Assembly: GCF_014649115.1 (NCBI RefSeq)
Contig: NZ_BMSK01000006.1
Coordinates: 387,369-451,368, forward strand
From: Streptomyces eurythermus
Lineage (GTDB): Bacteria > Actinomycetota > Actinomycetes > Streptomycetales > Streptomycetaceae
Reading direction: 5' to 3'
DNA length: 64,000 bases
The notes beneath the pieces were generated by a model, which worked only from the letters and a program-made list of their open reading frames with translations, was not told where the DNA came from and made no database searches. Of this stretch, positions 1 through 9,700 are shown in pieces; position 1 is the first letter of the stretch; the number at the start of each line of letters is the position of its first letter. The translations under genes were made by a program, and so were the position numbers.

Positions 1-458
1 TGCCGGAACCCGCCTGCCCCGGCCACTACGCCGTCGTCGACACCCTGCCGCTCACCCCCAACGGCAAGCCCGACCTCGCGGCCCTGGCCCGGGTGCCCCT
101 GGCCGCCGCCGGCGCGGGCGGCACCCGGACCGCCCCGCGCACCGACGCGGAGCGGTCCGTCGCCGCCGTGTGGCGCGAACTGCTGGAGACGGACGACATC
201 GGCGCCGACGACGACTTCTTCGAACGCGGCGGACACTCCCTGCTGCTCACCCGCATGGTGGCCACCCTGCGGCGGCGGCACGGCGCCGCGCTCGCCCTGT
301 CCGAGGTGTTCCGGCAGCCGACCGTGGCCGCCGTCGCCCGGCTGCTGGAACAGTCCGGCCGGGCGGCGCCGACGACGGTCCCAACGCGCCGCACGGCGGC
401 CCGTACCACCGTCAGGATCGGCGCCGACGGCACCGTACTGGCGGCAGAGGACAGGTGA
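1..458 (+). CDS. Nonribosomal peptide synthetase, C-terminal end (partial; A-domain tail plus PCP)
   Basis: The gene enters from the left edge; the reading frame begins at base 3. What is seen is the A10 motif of an adenylation domain (PLTPNGKPDL, with the catalytic Lys) followed by a peptidyl carrier domain with the phosphopantetheine motif DDFFERGGHSLLL. The protein ends about 35 residues after the carrier domain with no condensation, epimerisation or thioesterase domain, so it must hand its peptidyl chain to the next protein. Its stop codon (456-458) overlaps the GTG start of the next NRPS by 4 nt. The amino acid activated cannot be read because the specificity region lies outside the window. 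Confidence 0.93.
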   Translation, partial: PEPACPGHYAVVDTLPLTPNGKPDLAALARVPLAAAGAGGTRTAPRTDAERSVAAVWRELLETDDIGADDDFFERGGHSLLLTRMVATLRRRHGAALALSEVFRQPTVAAVARLLEQSGRAAPTTVPTRRTAARTTVRIGADGTVLAAEDR

Positions 459-3400
459 GCCCCGTGGACTCCGCACCCGCCCGGGAGGCGGCCGCCGAGG
501 TGCTGCCCGCCACCTCCGCCCAGGAACGGCTGTGGTTCGAGGAGCAACTCGACCCCGAGCGCGCCCTCTACGCGGTGCCGTGCGTGCTGGAGCTCACCGG
601 GCCCGTGGACCGGGAAGCGCTCGCCGCCGCCCTCACCCGGCTGGTGGCCCGGCACGAGGCCCTGCGCACCGGCCTGCTGCGCCAGGACGGCCGTCTGCTC
701 CAGGTCGTCCTCGGCCCGGACCAGGTGCGCGCCGAACTGGCCTACGAGGACCTCGGCGGTGGCCTCGGTCCGACCGCTCTGGCTGACGAGGACCTCGGAG
801 GTGATCCCGGCCCCGCCGCTCTGGCTGACGAGGATTCCGGCGGCCGCCCCGGCCCCACCGCCCGGGCGCTGGCGCGCGCCGAGCGGGAGTTCCGGCGGCC
901 CTTCGTGCTGGCCCGGCCCCCGCTGCTGCGGGCGCTGCTGCTGCGCACCGGCGCGGACCGGCACGTGCTGGTGCTCACCGTCCACCACACCGTCTGCGAC
1001 GGCGCCTCCGTCGCCGTCCTCGTCGACGGGCTGCTCGACGAGTACGCCCGGGTGCGGCGCGGCGAGCCGGCCGCCCCGCCCCCGGACGGTCCCGGGTTCG
1101 CGGACTGGGCCGCCTGGCAGGAGGAGCGGCTCGTCCCGGAGCGCGAACGGCTGCTGGCGCACTGGAAGAGCGCGCTGGCCGGCCTCAGCCCGCTCGCGCT
1201 GCCCACCGACCGGGAGCGGCCCGCGGCCCCGGACCACGAAGGGGCCGTCCGCCACACCGCGCTCGGCGGCGCCCGGCTCGCCGCCCTGCGCGCACTGTGC
1301 CGCGCGGAGGGTGTCGGCAGCGCCACCGGGCTGCTCGCCGCCGTCTGCGCGCTGCTGCACCGCCTCACCGGACAGCGGGACGTGTGCGTCGGCATGCCCG
1401 TCTCCCGGCGCGACGACCCCGCGCTCGCCGAGGTCGTCGGCATGCTGGTGAACACCGTGCCCGTACGCGTCGACCTGCCGGGGGAGACGACCTTCCGGGA
1501 GGCGCTGCGGCGCACCGGACGGGCCGTGGCCGACGCCGTCGCCCACGGCGACCTGCCGTTCGACGAGATCGTGCGGGCCGCCGACGTGCCCCGGGGCGCG
1601 GACACCCCGCTGTTCCGGGTGCTGGTCGGCCACGAGCGCGCCGGCGGCCCCCGCGCGGACGACACCGGGCCGGCCGTGCGCGAACTGCGCCCGCCGTTCC
1701 CCACCGCGCGCTACGACCTGTCGTACTACTTCACCGAGGACGCCGACGACGCCGCCCTGTCGGTGGAGTACCGCACCGCCCTGTTCGACCCCGACCGGGT
1801 CGAGCGGCTGCTCGGCCACTTCCGCACCCTGCTCACCGCCGCGCTCGCCGCCCCCGACCGCCCGCTCGCCGAGCTGCCCCTGCTCACCCCCGAGGAGGAA
1901 CGCGAGACGGCAAGGCTCGCCACCGGCACCTGCGTGGCAGCGCAGCCGCCGGTCACCGGACAGATCGCGCACTGGGCCCGGCGCACCCCGGACGCCGTCG
2001 CGGTCGCCTGCGGCGGCACCCGGGTGACCTACGCGCGACTGACGGAGCGCGTGCGCCGGCTGGCCGCCCGGCTCCGGGCACTCGGCGCGGGCCCCGAACG
2101 GCCCGTCGTCGTCGCCGTACCGCGCTCCGCCGACCTGCCCGTCGCCCTGCTCGCCGTACTCGCCTCCGGATCGGCCTTCGTCCCCGTCGACCCCGGCCAC
2201 CCGCCCGCCCACCTGGCGCGGGTGTGCGCCGACAGCGGCGCCCGGCTCGCCGTCACCACCACCGACGCGCGGCCCGCACTGCCCCGGGACGGCCTGCGTA
2301 CGCTCCTGCTGGACGCCGAGGAGCCGCCGCCCGGGACACCGGAGCCGATCGCGGTGCCGGAACCCGGCCACCTCGCCTACGTGCTGTACACCTCCGGCTC
2401 CACCGGACGGCCCAAGGGCGTGATGATCGAACACCGGTCGCTCGCCGGACTGATGGCCGTGATGGACGAGGTGGACCCCATCGGCCCCGGCGACACCTGG
2501 CTCGCCACCTCCAGCGTCACCTTCGACGTGTGCCTGGCGGAACTCCTGTGGCCGCTCACCCGGGGTGCCACGGTGGCGGTGTCCGCCGCCGGCGTCGGGC
2601 GCCCGGGACTCGCCGCCGAACTGCGCCGCTTCGCGCCCACCCACCTCCAGGTCACGCCCTCGGCCGCCCGGCTGCTGCTCGCCGACCGCGACACCGCCGC
2701 CGGGCTGCGCGGCCTGCGCGCCCTGATCCTGGCCGGCGAACCCCTCACCGGGCCGCTGGTACGGGAGTTGGCCCGCGCCACCGACGCCCGGGTGCACAAC
2801 CTGTACGGGCCCACCGAGGCCACCGTGTACGCCACCCACCACGCCGGCCCCGACCCGGAACAGGCCGCGGTGCCCATCGGCCGGCCCGTCGCCGGCGCGG
2901 TCGTCCAGGTCCTCGACGAGCGGGGCCGCCCCTGCCCGCCGGGCGTGCCCGGCGAGCTGTGGATCGGCGGCACCGGCGTCGCCCGCGGCTACCTGGGACA
3001 GCCGGAACTGACCCGGGAGCGGTTCACCGACGCCCCCGCCGCCGGCGGACGTGCCTACCGCACCGGGGACCTGGCCCGGCGCCGCACCGACGGGGTACTG
3101 GAGTTCCTCGGCCGCCTCGACCGCCAGGTGAAGGTGCGCGGCGCCCGGGTGGAGCCCGCCCAGGTGGAGCGGGCCCTGGAGGAGCACCCATGGGTACGGC
3201 AGGCCGTCGTCGCCCCGCGGACCGGGCCCGCCGGCATCACCGAACTGATCGCCTACGCGGTCCCCGCCGGCTGCGACGAGGCCGAGCTGCTCGCCCATCT
3301 GCGCGCCCGGCTCCCGCAGGCGATGGTGCCCGCCGCCGTGGTCGCCCTGGACCGGATCCCGCTCACCCGGAACGGCAAGACCGACTTCGCCGCCCTGCCC

Positions 3401-3733
3401 GAGCCGGCGGTACGGCGCCCCGCACCGGGCGACGGCCCGCCGCGCACCGACGCCCAGCGCGCCGTCGCCGCCCTGTGGGCCGAGGTACTGGGCCGTCCCG
3501 GCCCGGGGACCGACGCCGACTTCTTCGCCTCCGGCGGTGACTCCCTCAAACTCGTCGCCCTGTACGAACGGTTGGAGAGCCGTTGGCCGGGGGCGCTGCG
3601 GCTGGCCGAGCTGTTCGACCTGACCACGGTGGCGGCCCAGGCCGAGGCGGTGGAGCGGCGAGCACGCACGACACCGGCCGGGCCGGACGGTGCGGGATCG
3701 GATGGTGCCGGGTCGCGGAGGGTGGAGCTGTGA
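455..3733 (+). CDS. Nonribosomal peptide synthetase, C-A-PCP module
   Basis: One elongation module of 1092 residues. Condensation domain about 15-445 with an intact active motif HHTVCDG (H177, H178, D182); adenylation domain about 470-970 with YTSGSTGRPKG near 644, NLYGPTEATVY, and A10 PLTRNGKTDF; carrier domain with GGDSLKL, the phosphopantetheine Ser at about 1030. Reading the binding pocket by eye from FDVCLAE, QVTPS, LILAG and NLYGPTEATVY gives roughly D-V-A-V-I-A-L-V-Y-K; I do not assign a substrate from that. The GTG start at 455 overlaps the upstream stop (GTGA) with AGAGG close by; GTG 464 is the alternative. Odd: three in-frame copies of a 42-bp unit lie in the condensation domain (737-862). 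No epimerase or methyltransferase insert is seen. Confidence 0.95.
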   Translation: MSPVDSAPAREAAAEVLPATSAQERLWFEEQLDPERALYAVPCVLELTGPVDREALAAALTRLVARHEALRTGLLRQDGRLLQVVLGPDQVRAELAYEDLGGGLGPTALADEDLGGDPGPAALADEDSGGRPGPTARALARAEREFRRPFVLARPPLLRALLLRTGADRHVLVLTVHHTVCDGASVAVLVDGLLDEYARVRRGEPAAPPPDGPGFADWAAWQEERLVPERERLLAHWKSALAGLSPLALPTDRERPAAPDHEGAVRHTALGGARLAALRALCRAEGVGSATGLLAAVCALLHRLTGQRDVCVGMPVSRRDDPALAEVVGMLVNTVPVRVDLPGETTFREALRRTGRAVADAVAHGDLPFDEIVRAADVPRGADTPLFRVLVGHERAGGPRADDTGPAVRELRPPFPTARYDLSYYFTEDADDAALSVEYRTALFDPDRVERLLGHFRTLLTAALAAPDRPLAELPLLTPEEERETARLATGTCVAAQPPVTGQIAHWARRTPDAVAVACGGTRVTYARLTERVRRLAARLRALGAGPERPVVVAVPRSADLPVALLAVLASGSAFVPVDPGHPPAHLARVCADSGARLAVTTTDARPALPRDGLRTLLLDAEEPPPGTPEPIAVPEPGHLAYVLYTSGSTGRPKGVMIEHRSLAGLMAVMDEVDPIGPGDTWLATSSVTFDVCLAELLWPLTRGATVAVSAAGVGRPGLAAELRRFAPTHLQVTPSAARLLLADRDTAAGLRGLRALILAGEPLTGPLVRELARATDARVHNLYGPTEATVYATHHAGPDPEQAAVPIGRPVAGAVVQVLDERGRPCPPGVPGELWIGGTGVARGYLGQPELTRERFTDAPAAGGRAYRTGDLARRRTDGVLEFLGRLDRQVKVRGARVEPAQVERALEEHPWVRQAVVAPRTGPAGITELIAYAVPAGCDEAELLAHLRARLPQAMVPAAVVALDRIPLTRNGKTDFAALPEPAVRRPAPGDGPPRTDAQRAVAALWAEVLGRPGPGTDADFFASGGDSLKLVALYERLESRWPGALRLAELFDLTTVAAQAEAVERRARTTPAGPDGAGSDGAGSRRVEL
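737..862 (+). repeat. In-frame 42-bp tandem triplication in the condensation domain
   Basis: Three imperfect 42-bp copies (737-778, 779-820, 821-862) encode three 14-residue blocks of the form L-A-D-E-D-L-G-G-D-P-G-P-T-A. They precede the helix that leads into the FRRPF..RPPLLRALL segment, where condensation domains usually have a short variable loop. The reading frame is preserved. Copies 2 and 3 share CTGGCTGACGAGGA exactly, which suggests recent duplication. Confidence 0.9.
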
Positions 3734-6700
3734 CGGACCGGCCTCCCGCGCGAGCCGGGCGCCCCGGCCCCGCGCCCGCGCCCGGTCCCACGGCCGGGCA
3801 CCTGGACTCCGCATCGCCGCCCGATCTCGTACGCCTGCCCGGTCTCGCACCCCAGCCCGATCTCGTACGCCTGCCCGGTCTCGCACCCCAGCCCGGTCTC
3901 GCACCCCAGCCCGATCCCGTACGCCCGCCCGTTCCCGCATCCCCGCCCGATCCCGGCTTCCCGTCCGGGCCCTCGGCCAGGTGGCCGGACCCCGCGCCCC
4001 CGACCGGAGCCACGACCCGGGGCCGTGCCCCGGGTCCCCAGACGACCCGCAAGGAGACCGTCGCAGCCATGAACGACGTCGCGATCATCGGGGTCGCCGT
4101 CCGCTTCCCCGACGCGCCCACCCTGGACGCCTTCCGGGACAACCTGCGCCGGGGCCACGACAGCGTCCGGCCGCTGTCCCCGGAGCGGATCCGCACCAGC
4201 GGCATCGACCCGCACCGCGACTACGCGGAACTCGCCCACCTGGACCGCGTCGACACCTTCGACCACCGGTTCTTCGGGCTCTCCCGGCGCGAGGCCGAAG
4301 TGCTCGACCCGCAGCACCGCCTCGCCCTCCAGCTCGCCTGGCACGCCATGGAGGACGCCGGGCACAGCCCCGCGTCGCTGCGCGGCACCCCGACCGCCGT
4401 CGTCCTCAGCGCCCCGCGCGCCGACTACTTCCGGCTGGTGCCCCGGCCCGACACGCTCAGCCTGCTCGGCAACCTGCCCGCGGGCCTGCCCGGACGCGTC
4501 TCCCAGGTGCTCGGCCTGACCGGGCCGTCGTACGCGATGGACACCGGCTGCAACGGCTCCCTGGTCGCCGTCCTCCAGGCCTGCCGCGAACTGGCCGACG
4601 GGGAGGCGGAGTACGCGCTGGCCGGCGGGGTCAGCCTGAAGGTGCTGCACGAGCCGCGCGACGCCCACGCGCACTTCCCCGAGATCCTCTCCCCGGACGC
4701 CCGCTGCCGCGCCTTCGACGCCTCCGCCGACGGTACGGGCGACGGCGAAGGCGGCGCCGTCCTGCTGCTCACCACGCTGGAACGGGCGCTGCGCGACGGC
4801 GACCACGTCTACGCCGTCGTCAAGGGCGGCGCCGTCGCCCACAACGGCCCGCGCACCGGAGCCATGGGCACCCCGTCCCCGGCCGCCCAGGCCGAGGTGA
4901 TCCGCCGCGCCTGGCGCCGGGCGGGCCTGGAGCCGGGCGACGCCGGATACCTGGAGGCCCACGGTTCGGGCACCCGGCTCGGCGACGCCGTCGAGCTGCG
5001 CGGGATCGCGCTGGCCCGCGGCCAGGCGCCGGGAGCACCGCTGCCGATCGGCTCGGTGAAGACCAACATCGGCCACCTCGACCACGCCGCGGGCATCGCT
5101 GGACTCGTCAAGGCACTGCTGTCGGTCCGTCACGGCGAGCTGTACCCGTCCCTGCACTACACGGCCCCGCCCCAGGGGCAGGACCCCGCCGAGCACGGTG
5201 TGGAGGTGGTCACCCGGGCCCGGACGTGGACCGAGCCGGACGGCCGGCCGCGCCGCGCCGGGATCAGCTCCTTCAGCCTCGTGGGGTCCAACGCCCACCT
5301 GGTCATCGAGCAGGCCCCGCCCCCGAGACCGGCGGCGCCCTCGCGACCGGCGGAGGAGAGGGGGGCGCGCACCCACCTGGACGCGCCCCTGGCCGTTGGG
5401 GTGTCCGCCCGGAACCCGCGCACGCTGGCCGAGACCTGCGAGCGCCTGGCCGCCGCCCTGGACACCACCCGTCCTCCGCTCGCCGGCACCGTCCTCACCC
5501 TCACCACGGGCCGCGACCACCACGACCACCGGGTCGGCCTGGTCGCCCGGACCACCGAGGAACTCGCGGGTGCCCTGGCCCTCGCGGCGCTGCGCACCCG
5601 GCAGGGCCAGGGCGCGGGCGCCGCTCCGGCACCGGCCCGCGACGGCGTCCATCTGCTGCTCTCCCGGGACATCACCGTCGCGGACCCCGCTCAGGACGTA
5701 CCCGAGCAGGAGCGCACGCCGGAGGGGACGGCGGCCCGCGTGCTGGACCGGCAGCTCGACGCCCACCGCCGGCTGTCCGGATACGGCATCACCGTGACGA
5801 GCCTGCTCAGTTCCGGCGTCGGGCGCTGGGCCGCCCGGGTGATCGACGGCGAAGCGACCCGGGAGGAGGCCGGCGCCGCGCTGGCCGCGGCGGACGGGAT
5901 CGGCCCGGCCCCGGACGGCGAGCGCCTACGGGCCGCGCTGGACCCGCTGTTCACGGCGGAGCGACCGCCGGTCTTCGTCGCCCTGGGCGAGGACGGCGAG
6001 CTGGCCCGCGCCGTCACCGCCCGGCTCGCCGAGCGTCCCGGCGCCGCACTCGTCACCGTGGGCAGCGGACCGGACGCCGTGGCCCGCGCGGTCGCCGAGC
6101 TGTACGCGCTCGGCGTGGACATCGACTGGCCCCGGCCCGAGGGCGCCCGGCGCACCCCGCTGCCCGGCTACCCGTTCCAGGAGGAGCGCTGCTGGGTCCG
6201 GCCGGAGGGCGAGTACCTGCGCTGGGAGGAGCTGTGGCCGGGCGCGGCCCCCCGGCCGGAGGCGTCGCCCGCGCTCCGGCCCGCCCCCGCGCCGGAACAG
6301 CCCGCCCCGTCCCCGGCCACGCCCGCCGAAGCTCCCGTGCCCGTGGGCCCTTCCGTCTCCGCCTACGCCCCCGCGCCCGACGGCGAGAGCGTCGTCGACC
6401 GGGTCCGCCGGGCCTGGACCGACGCCCTGCACGCCGGGGAAGTCGCCGACGGTGACGACTACTTCGAGCTCGGCGGCAACTCCATCACCGCCCTGGAGGT
6501 GATCAGCGCCCTCGACCGCGAGTTCGGCGTCACGCTGAAGCTCATCGACCTCTACGACCACCCCACCCTGGCCGACCTCGCCGCGTACGTCGCCGACCGC
6601 GCGGGACTGCCGAGGACGGAGCCCACGCGGCACCGGCCCACCGCCTTGCCGCCGCACACCACCGGCACAGAGCCACAGGAGCCCCAAGAGCCACAGCAGC

Positions 6701-9700
6701 CGCAACCCCAGCCCCAACCACACCTCGCCCCCGTCGGCGCCCCCACCGCCCCGCCCCCCATCACCCGCACCGACGCCACGGTGCTGTCCTTCGGCCAGGA
6801 ACGCCTCTGGTACCACCAGCAGTTGGAACCCGGCAGCCCGCTGTACAACATCCCCACCCGCGTCCACCTGCACGGCACCCTCGACGTCGAGGCGCTGCGC
6901 GGGGCCCTGCACGACCTGGTGGAGCGGCACGAGATCATGCGGTCGTATCTCCCGGCCCGTGACGGCCGTCCCGAACTGCGCATCGCGCCGTCGCTGCCCG
7001 GCCTCGGCCGGTTCGTGGACGTCCGCGGCGAACCCGATCCGCTCGCCGCCGCCCGCCGCCTGGTCGAGGAGGAGGCCACCGCCCCGTTCGACCTGGAACA
7101 CGGCCCGCTGACACGCGCCCTGATCGTCACCTACGGACCCCAGGACCACGTGCTGTGCCTCAACGTCCACCACGCCGTGGACGACGGCTGGAGCCCGGGC
7201 ATCCTCGACCGGGAACTCACCGAGTTCTACACCGCGCGCGTCGAGCGCCGCGCCCCGCGCCTCGACCCGCTGCCGGTGCGCTACACCGACTACGCGCACT
7301 GGCAGCGCCAGTGGCTGACCGGGGACGTACTGCGCCGGGAACTCGACCACTGGCGCACGGTGCTGCGCGACGCGCCCGTGCTCGACCTGCCCGCCGACCG
7401 GCCCCGCCCGCGCCGCAAGGACTTCGGCGGCGGCCTGCACACCTTCACCATCCCCGCACCGGTCGCCGCGGCGCTGCGCGAGACCGGCAGACGGGAGCGG
7501 GCCACCCTGTTCATGGTGCTGCTCACCGCGCTCGACGTGCTGCTCGCCCGGCTCACCGGCGGACGCGACATCGTCGTGGGCTCCCCGACCGCCGGCCGCG
7601 ACCGGCCCGAGACCCGGGGCCTGATCGGCTTCTTCAACAACACCGTGGCCCTGCGTACCCGGCTGGCCGACGGCCAGCGGTTCACCGAGGTGCTGCGCGA
7701 GGCCCGCCGGGTGGTGCTCGACGCCATGGAACACGCCGAGGTGCCCTTCGAGAAGGTCGTCGAGGCGGTCGCACCGGCGCGGGACCTGAGCCGCAACCCG
7801 CTGTTCGACGTGGTCCTGCTGCACCAGACCATCCCCGTCGTCCAGGGCCGGATGCCGGGGCTGGAACTCAGCTCCTTCGAGGCCGAGGACCGCACCATCG
7901 TCCACAACGGACTGGCGCCCGGCACCGCCAAGTTCGACCTGACCTTCTGCGTGTGGGAGCGGGACGGGCACGACGACCTGCCGGTCGGCCTGGAGTACAG
8001 CACGCAGCTCTTCGACCGGGAGACCGCCGCCGCCATCGGTGACGCCTTCCTGGCCCTGCTGCGCGCGGTGGCCGCCGACCCCGAGGGCGAGGCCCTGGCA
8101 CTCCCGCTGACGGACGGGACGTCCGCCGCCCCCCTGTACACCCCGCCCCTGTCCGGCGCGCCCGACACCACCCTGCACGCCCTCGTCCTCGACCAGGCGC
8201 GGCGTACCCCCGACGCGCCCGCCGTGGCGCTGGACGAGGCCACCTTCACCTACGGCGACCTCGACCTGTGGTCGGCCGACACCGCCGCCCGGCTGGCCGC
8301 CGCCGGAGTCGCACCCGGTGACATCGTCGCCGTACGCCTGCCCCGCTCGGCGCACATGGTCGCGGCGGCGCTCGGCGTCCTCCGGCTCGGCGCCGTCCAC
8401 CTGCCGCTCGACCCGCGCCAGCCGGACACCCGAACCGCCGCCATGCTCACCGACGCCCGCCCGCGCGCCCTGATCACCGACGGCGAGGCACCACCGTCCT
8501 GGACCGGACCCGTCGTCCACCTCGCCGGGCGGCCGCCGCGGACCGCGGAGCCCCCGGCGGACCCGGCCGCGCCCGGCGACCCGGCCTACGTCATCTTCAC
8601 CTCCGGCTCCACCGGACGGCCCAAGGGCGTACTGGTCGAGCACCGCGGCGCGGCCACCCTGGTGCGCGCCACCCGCGAGGAGTGGGAACTGCGGCCCGGC
8701 GAACGCGTCCTGCAGTTCGCCGCGCCCACCTTCGACGCCTGGATCTGGGAGGTCTTCACCGCCCTCGCCGCCGGCGCCGTCCTCTGCGTGCCCGACCACC
8801 GCACCGTACTCGTGGGCGACGACCTGGCCGCGGCCATGACCCGGCACCGGGTGCACACCGTGATGCTGCCGCCGTCCGTCGCCGCCTCCCTGCCCGAGGA
8901 CGCCGACCCGCCCGCGCTGCGGCTCATGGTGCTCGGCGGCGAACCGGTGCCGCCCGAGCTGGTACGCCGCTGGGCGGGCCGGTGCCGGGTCGTCAACGCC
9001 TACGGGCCGACCGAGGCCACCGTCTGCGTCACCATGGGCGACTGCGTGCCCGACGGCTCCCGCCCCGCCATCGGGCACCCGCTGCCCGGCACCCGGCTGT
9101 GGGTGCTCGACGAACAGGGCCGCCCCGTGCCGCCCGGCGTCCCCGGCGAGCTGTACATCGGCGGCGCCCAGGTGGCCCGGGGCTACCTCGGCCGGCCCGA
9201 GCTGACCGAGCGCCGGTTCGTCACCGTGCCCGGCACCACCGAGCGCGCCTACCGCACCGGAGACCTCGTACGCCGCCGGTCCGACGGATCGCTGGCCTTC
9301 GTCGGCCGCGCCGACAACCAGGTCAAGCACCGCGGCTACCGCATCGAACTGGAGGAGATCGAGGAGGCGCTGCGGGCCTGCGGCGCCAAGGACGCCGCCG
9401 TGGTGCTGGACACGGACACCGACGGCGGCGTGCTGCGCGCCTTCGCCGTACCCGGCGCCGATCCGGCCGGCACCGGCGAGGAACTGCGCGCCCGGCTCGC
9501 CGACCGGCTGCCGCCCTACATGGTGCCCGCCGCGCTCACCCTGCTGCCCGCGCTGCCGCTGACCCCGCACGGCAAGGCCGACCGCCGGCGGCTGTTGGCC
9601 CTCGGCCGTGAACTCGCCGGCGAAGGAGCGCCCGCCCCCGCCGGCCCCCCGGCGGCCACACCCGCCGACGCCCTGGAAGCGGACCTGCTCGCCCTGTTCC

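Noticed and set aside
26..3940. 1304-residue minus-strand open frame opposite the NRPS genes
   Set aside because: Low-complexity translation (VRDRAG repeats) made by the antisense of GC-rich coding sequence; the plus strand has complete NRPS domains.
3820..3963. Tandem 18-bp repeats as a CRISPR array
   Set aside because: Units are contiguous with no unique spacers and remain in a reading frame; they are a protein-coding or spacer minisatellite.
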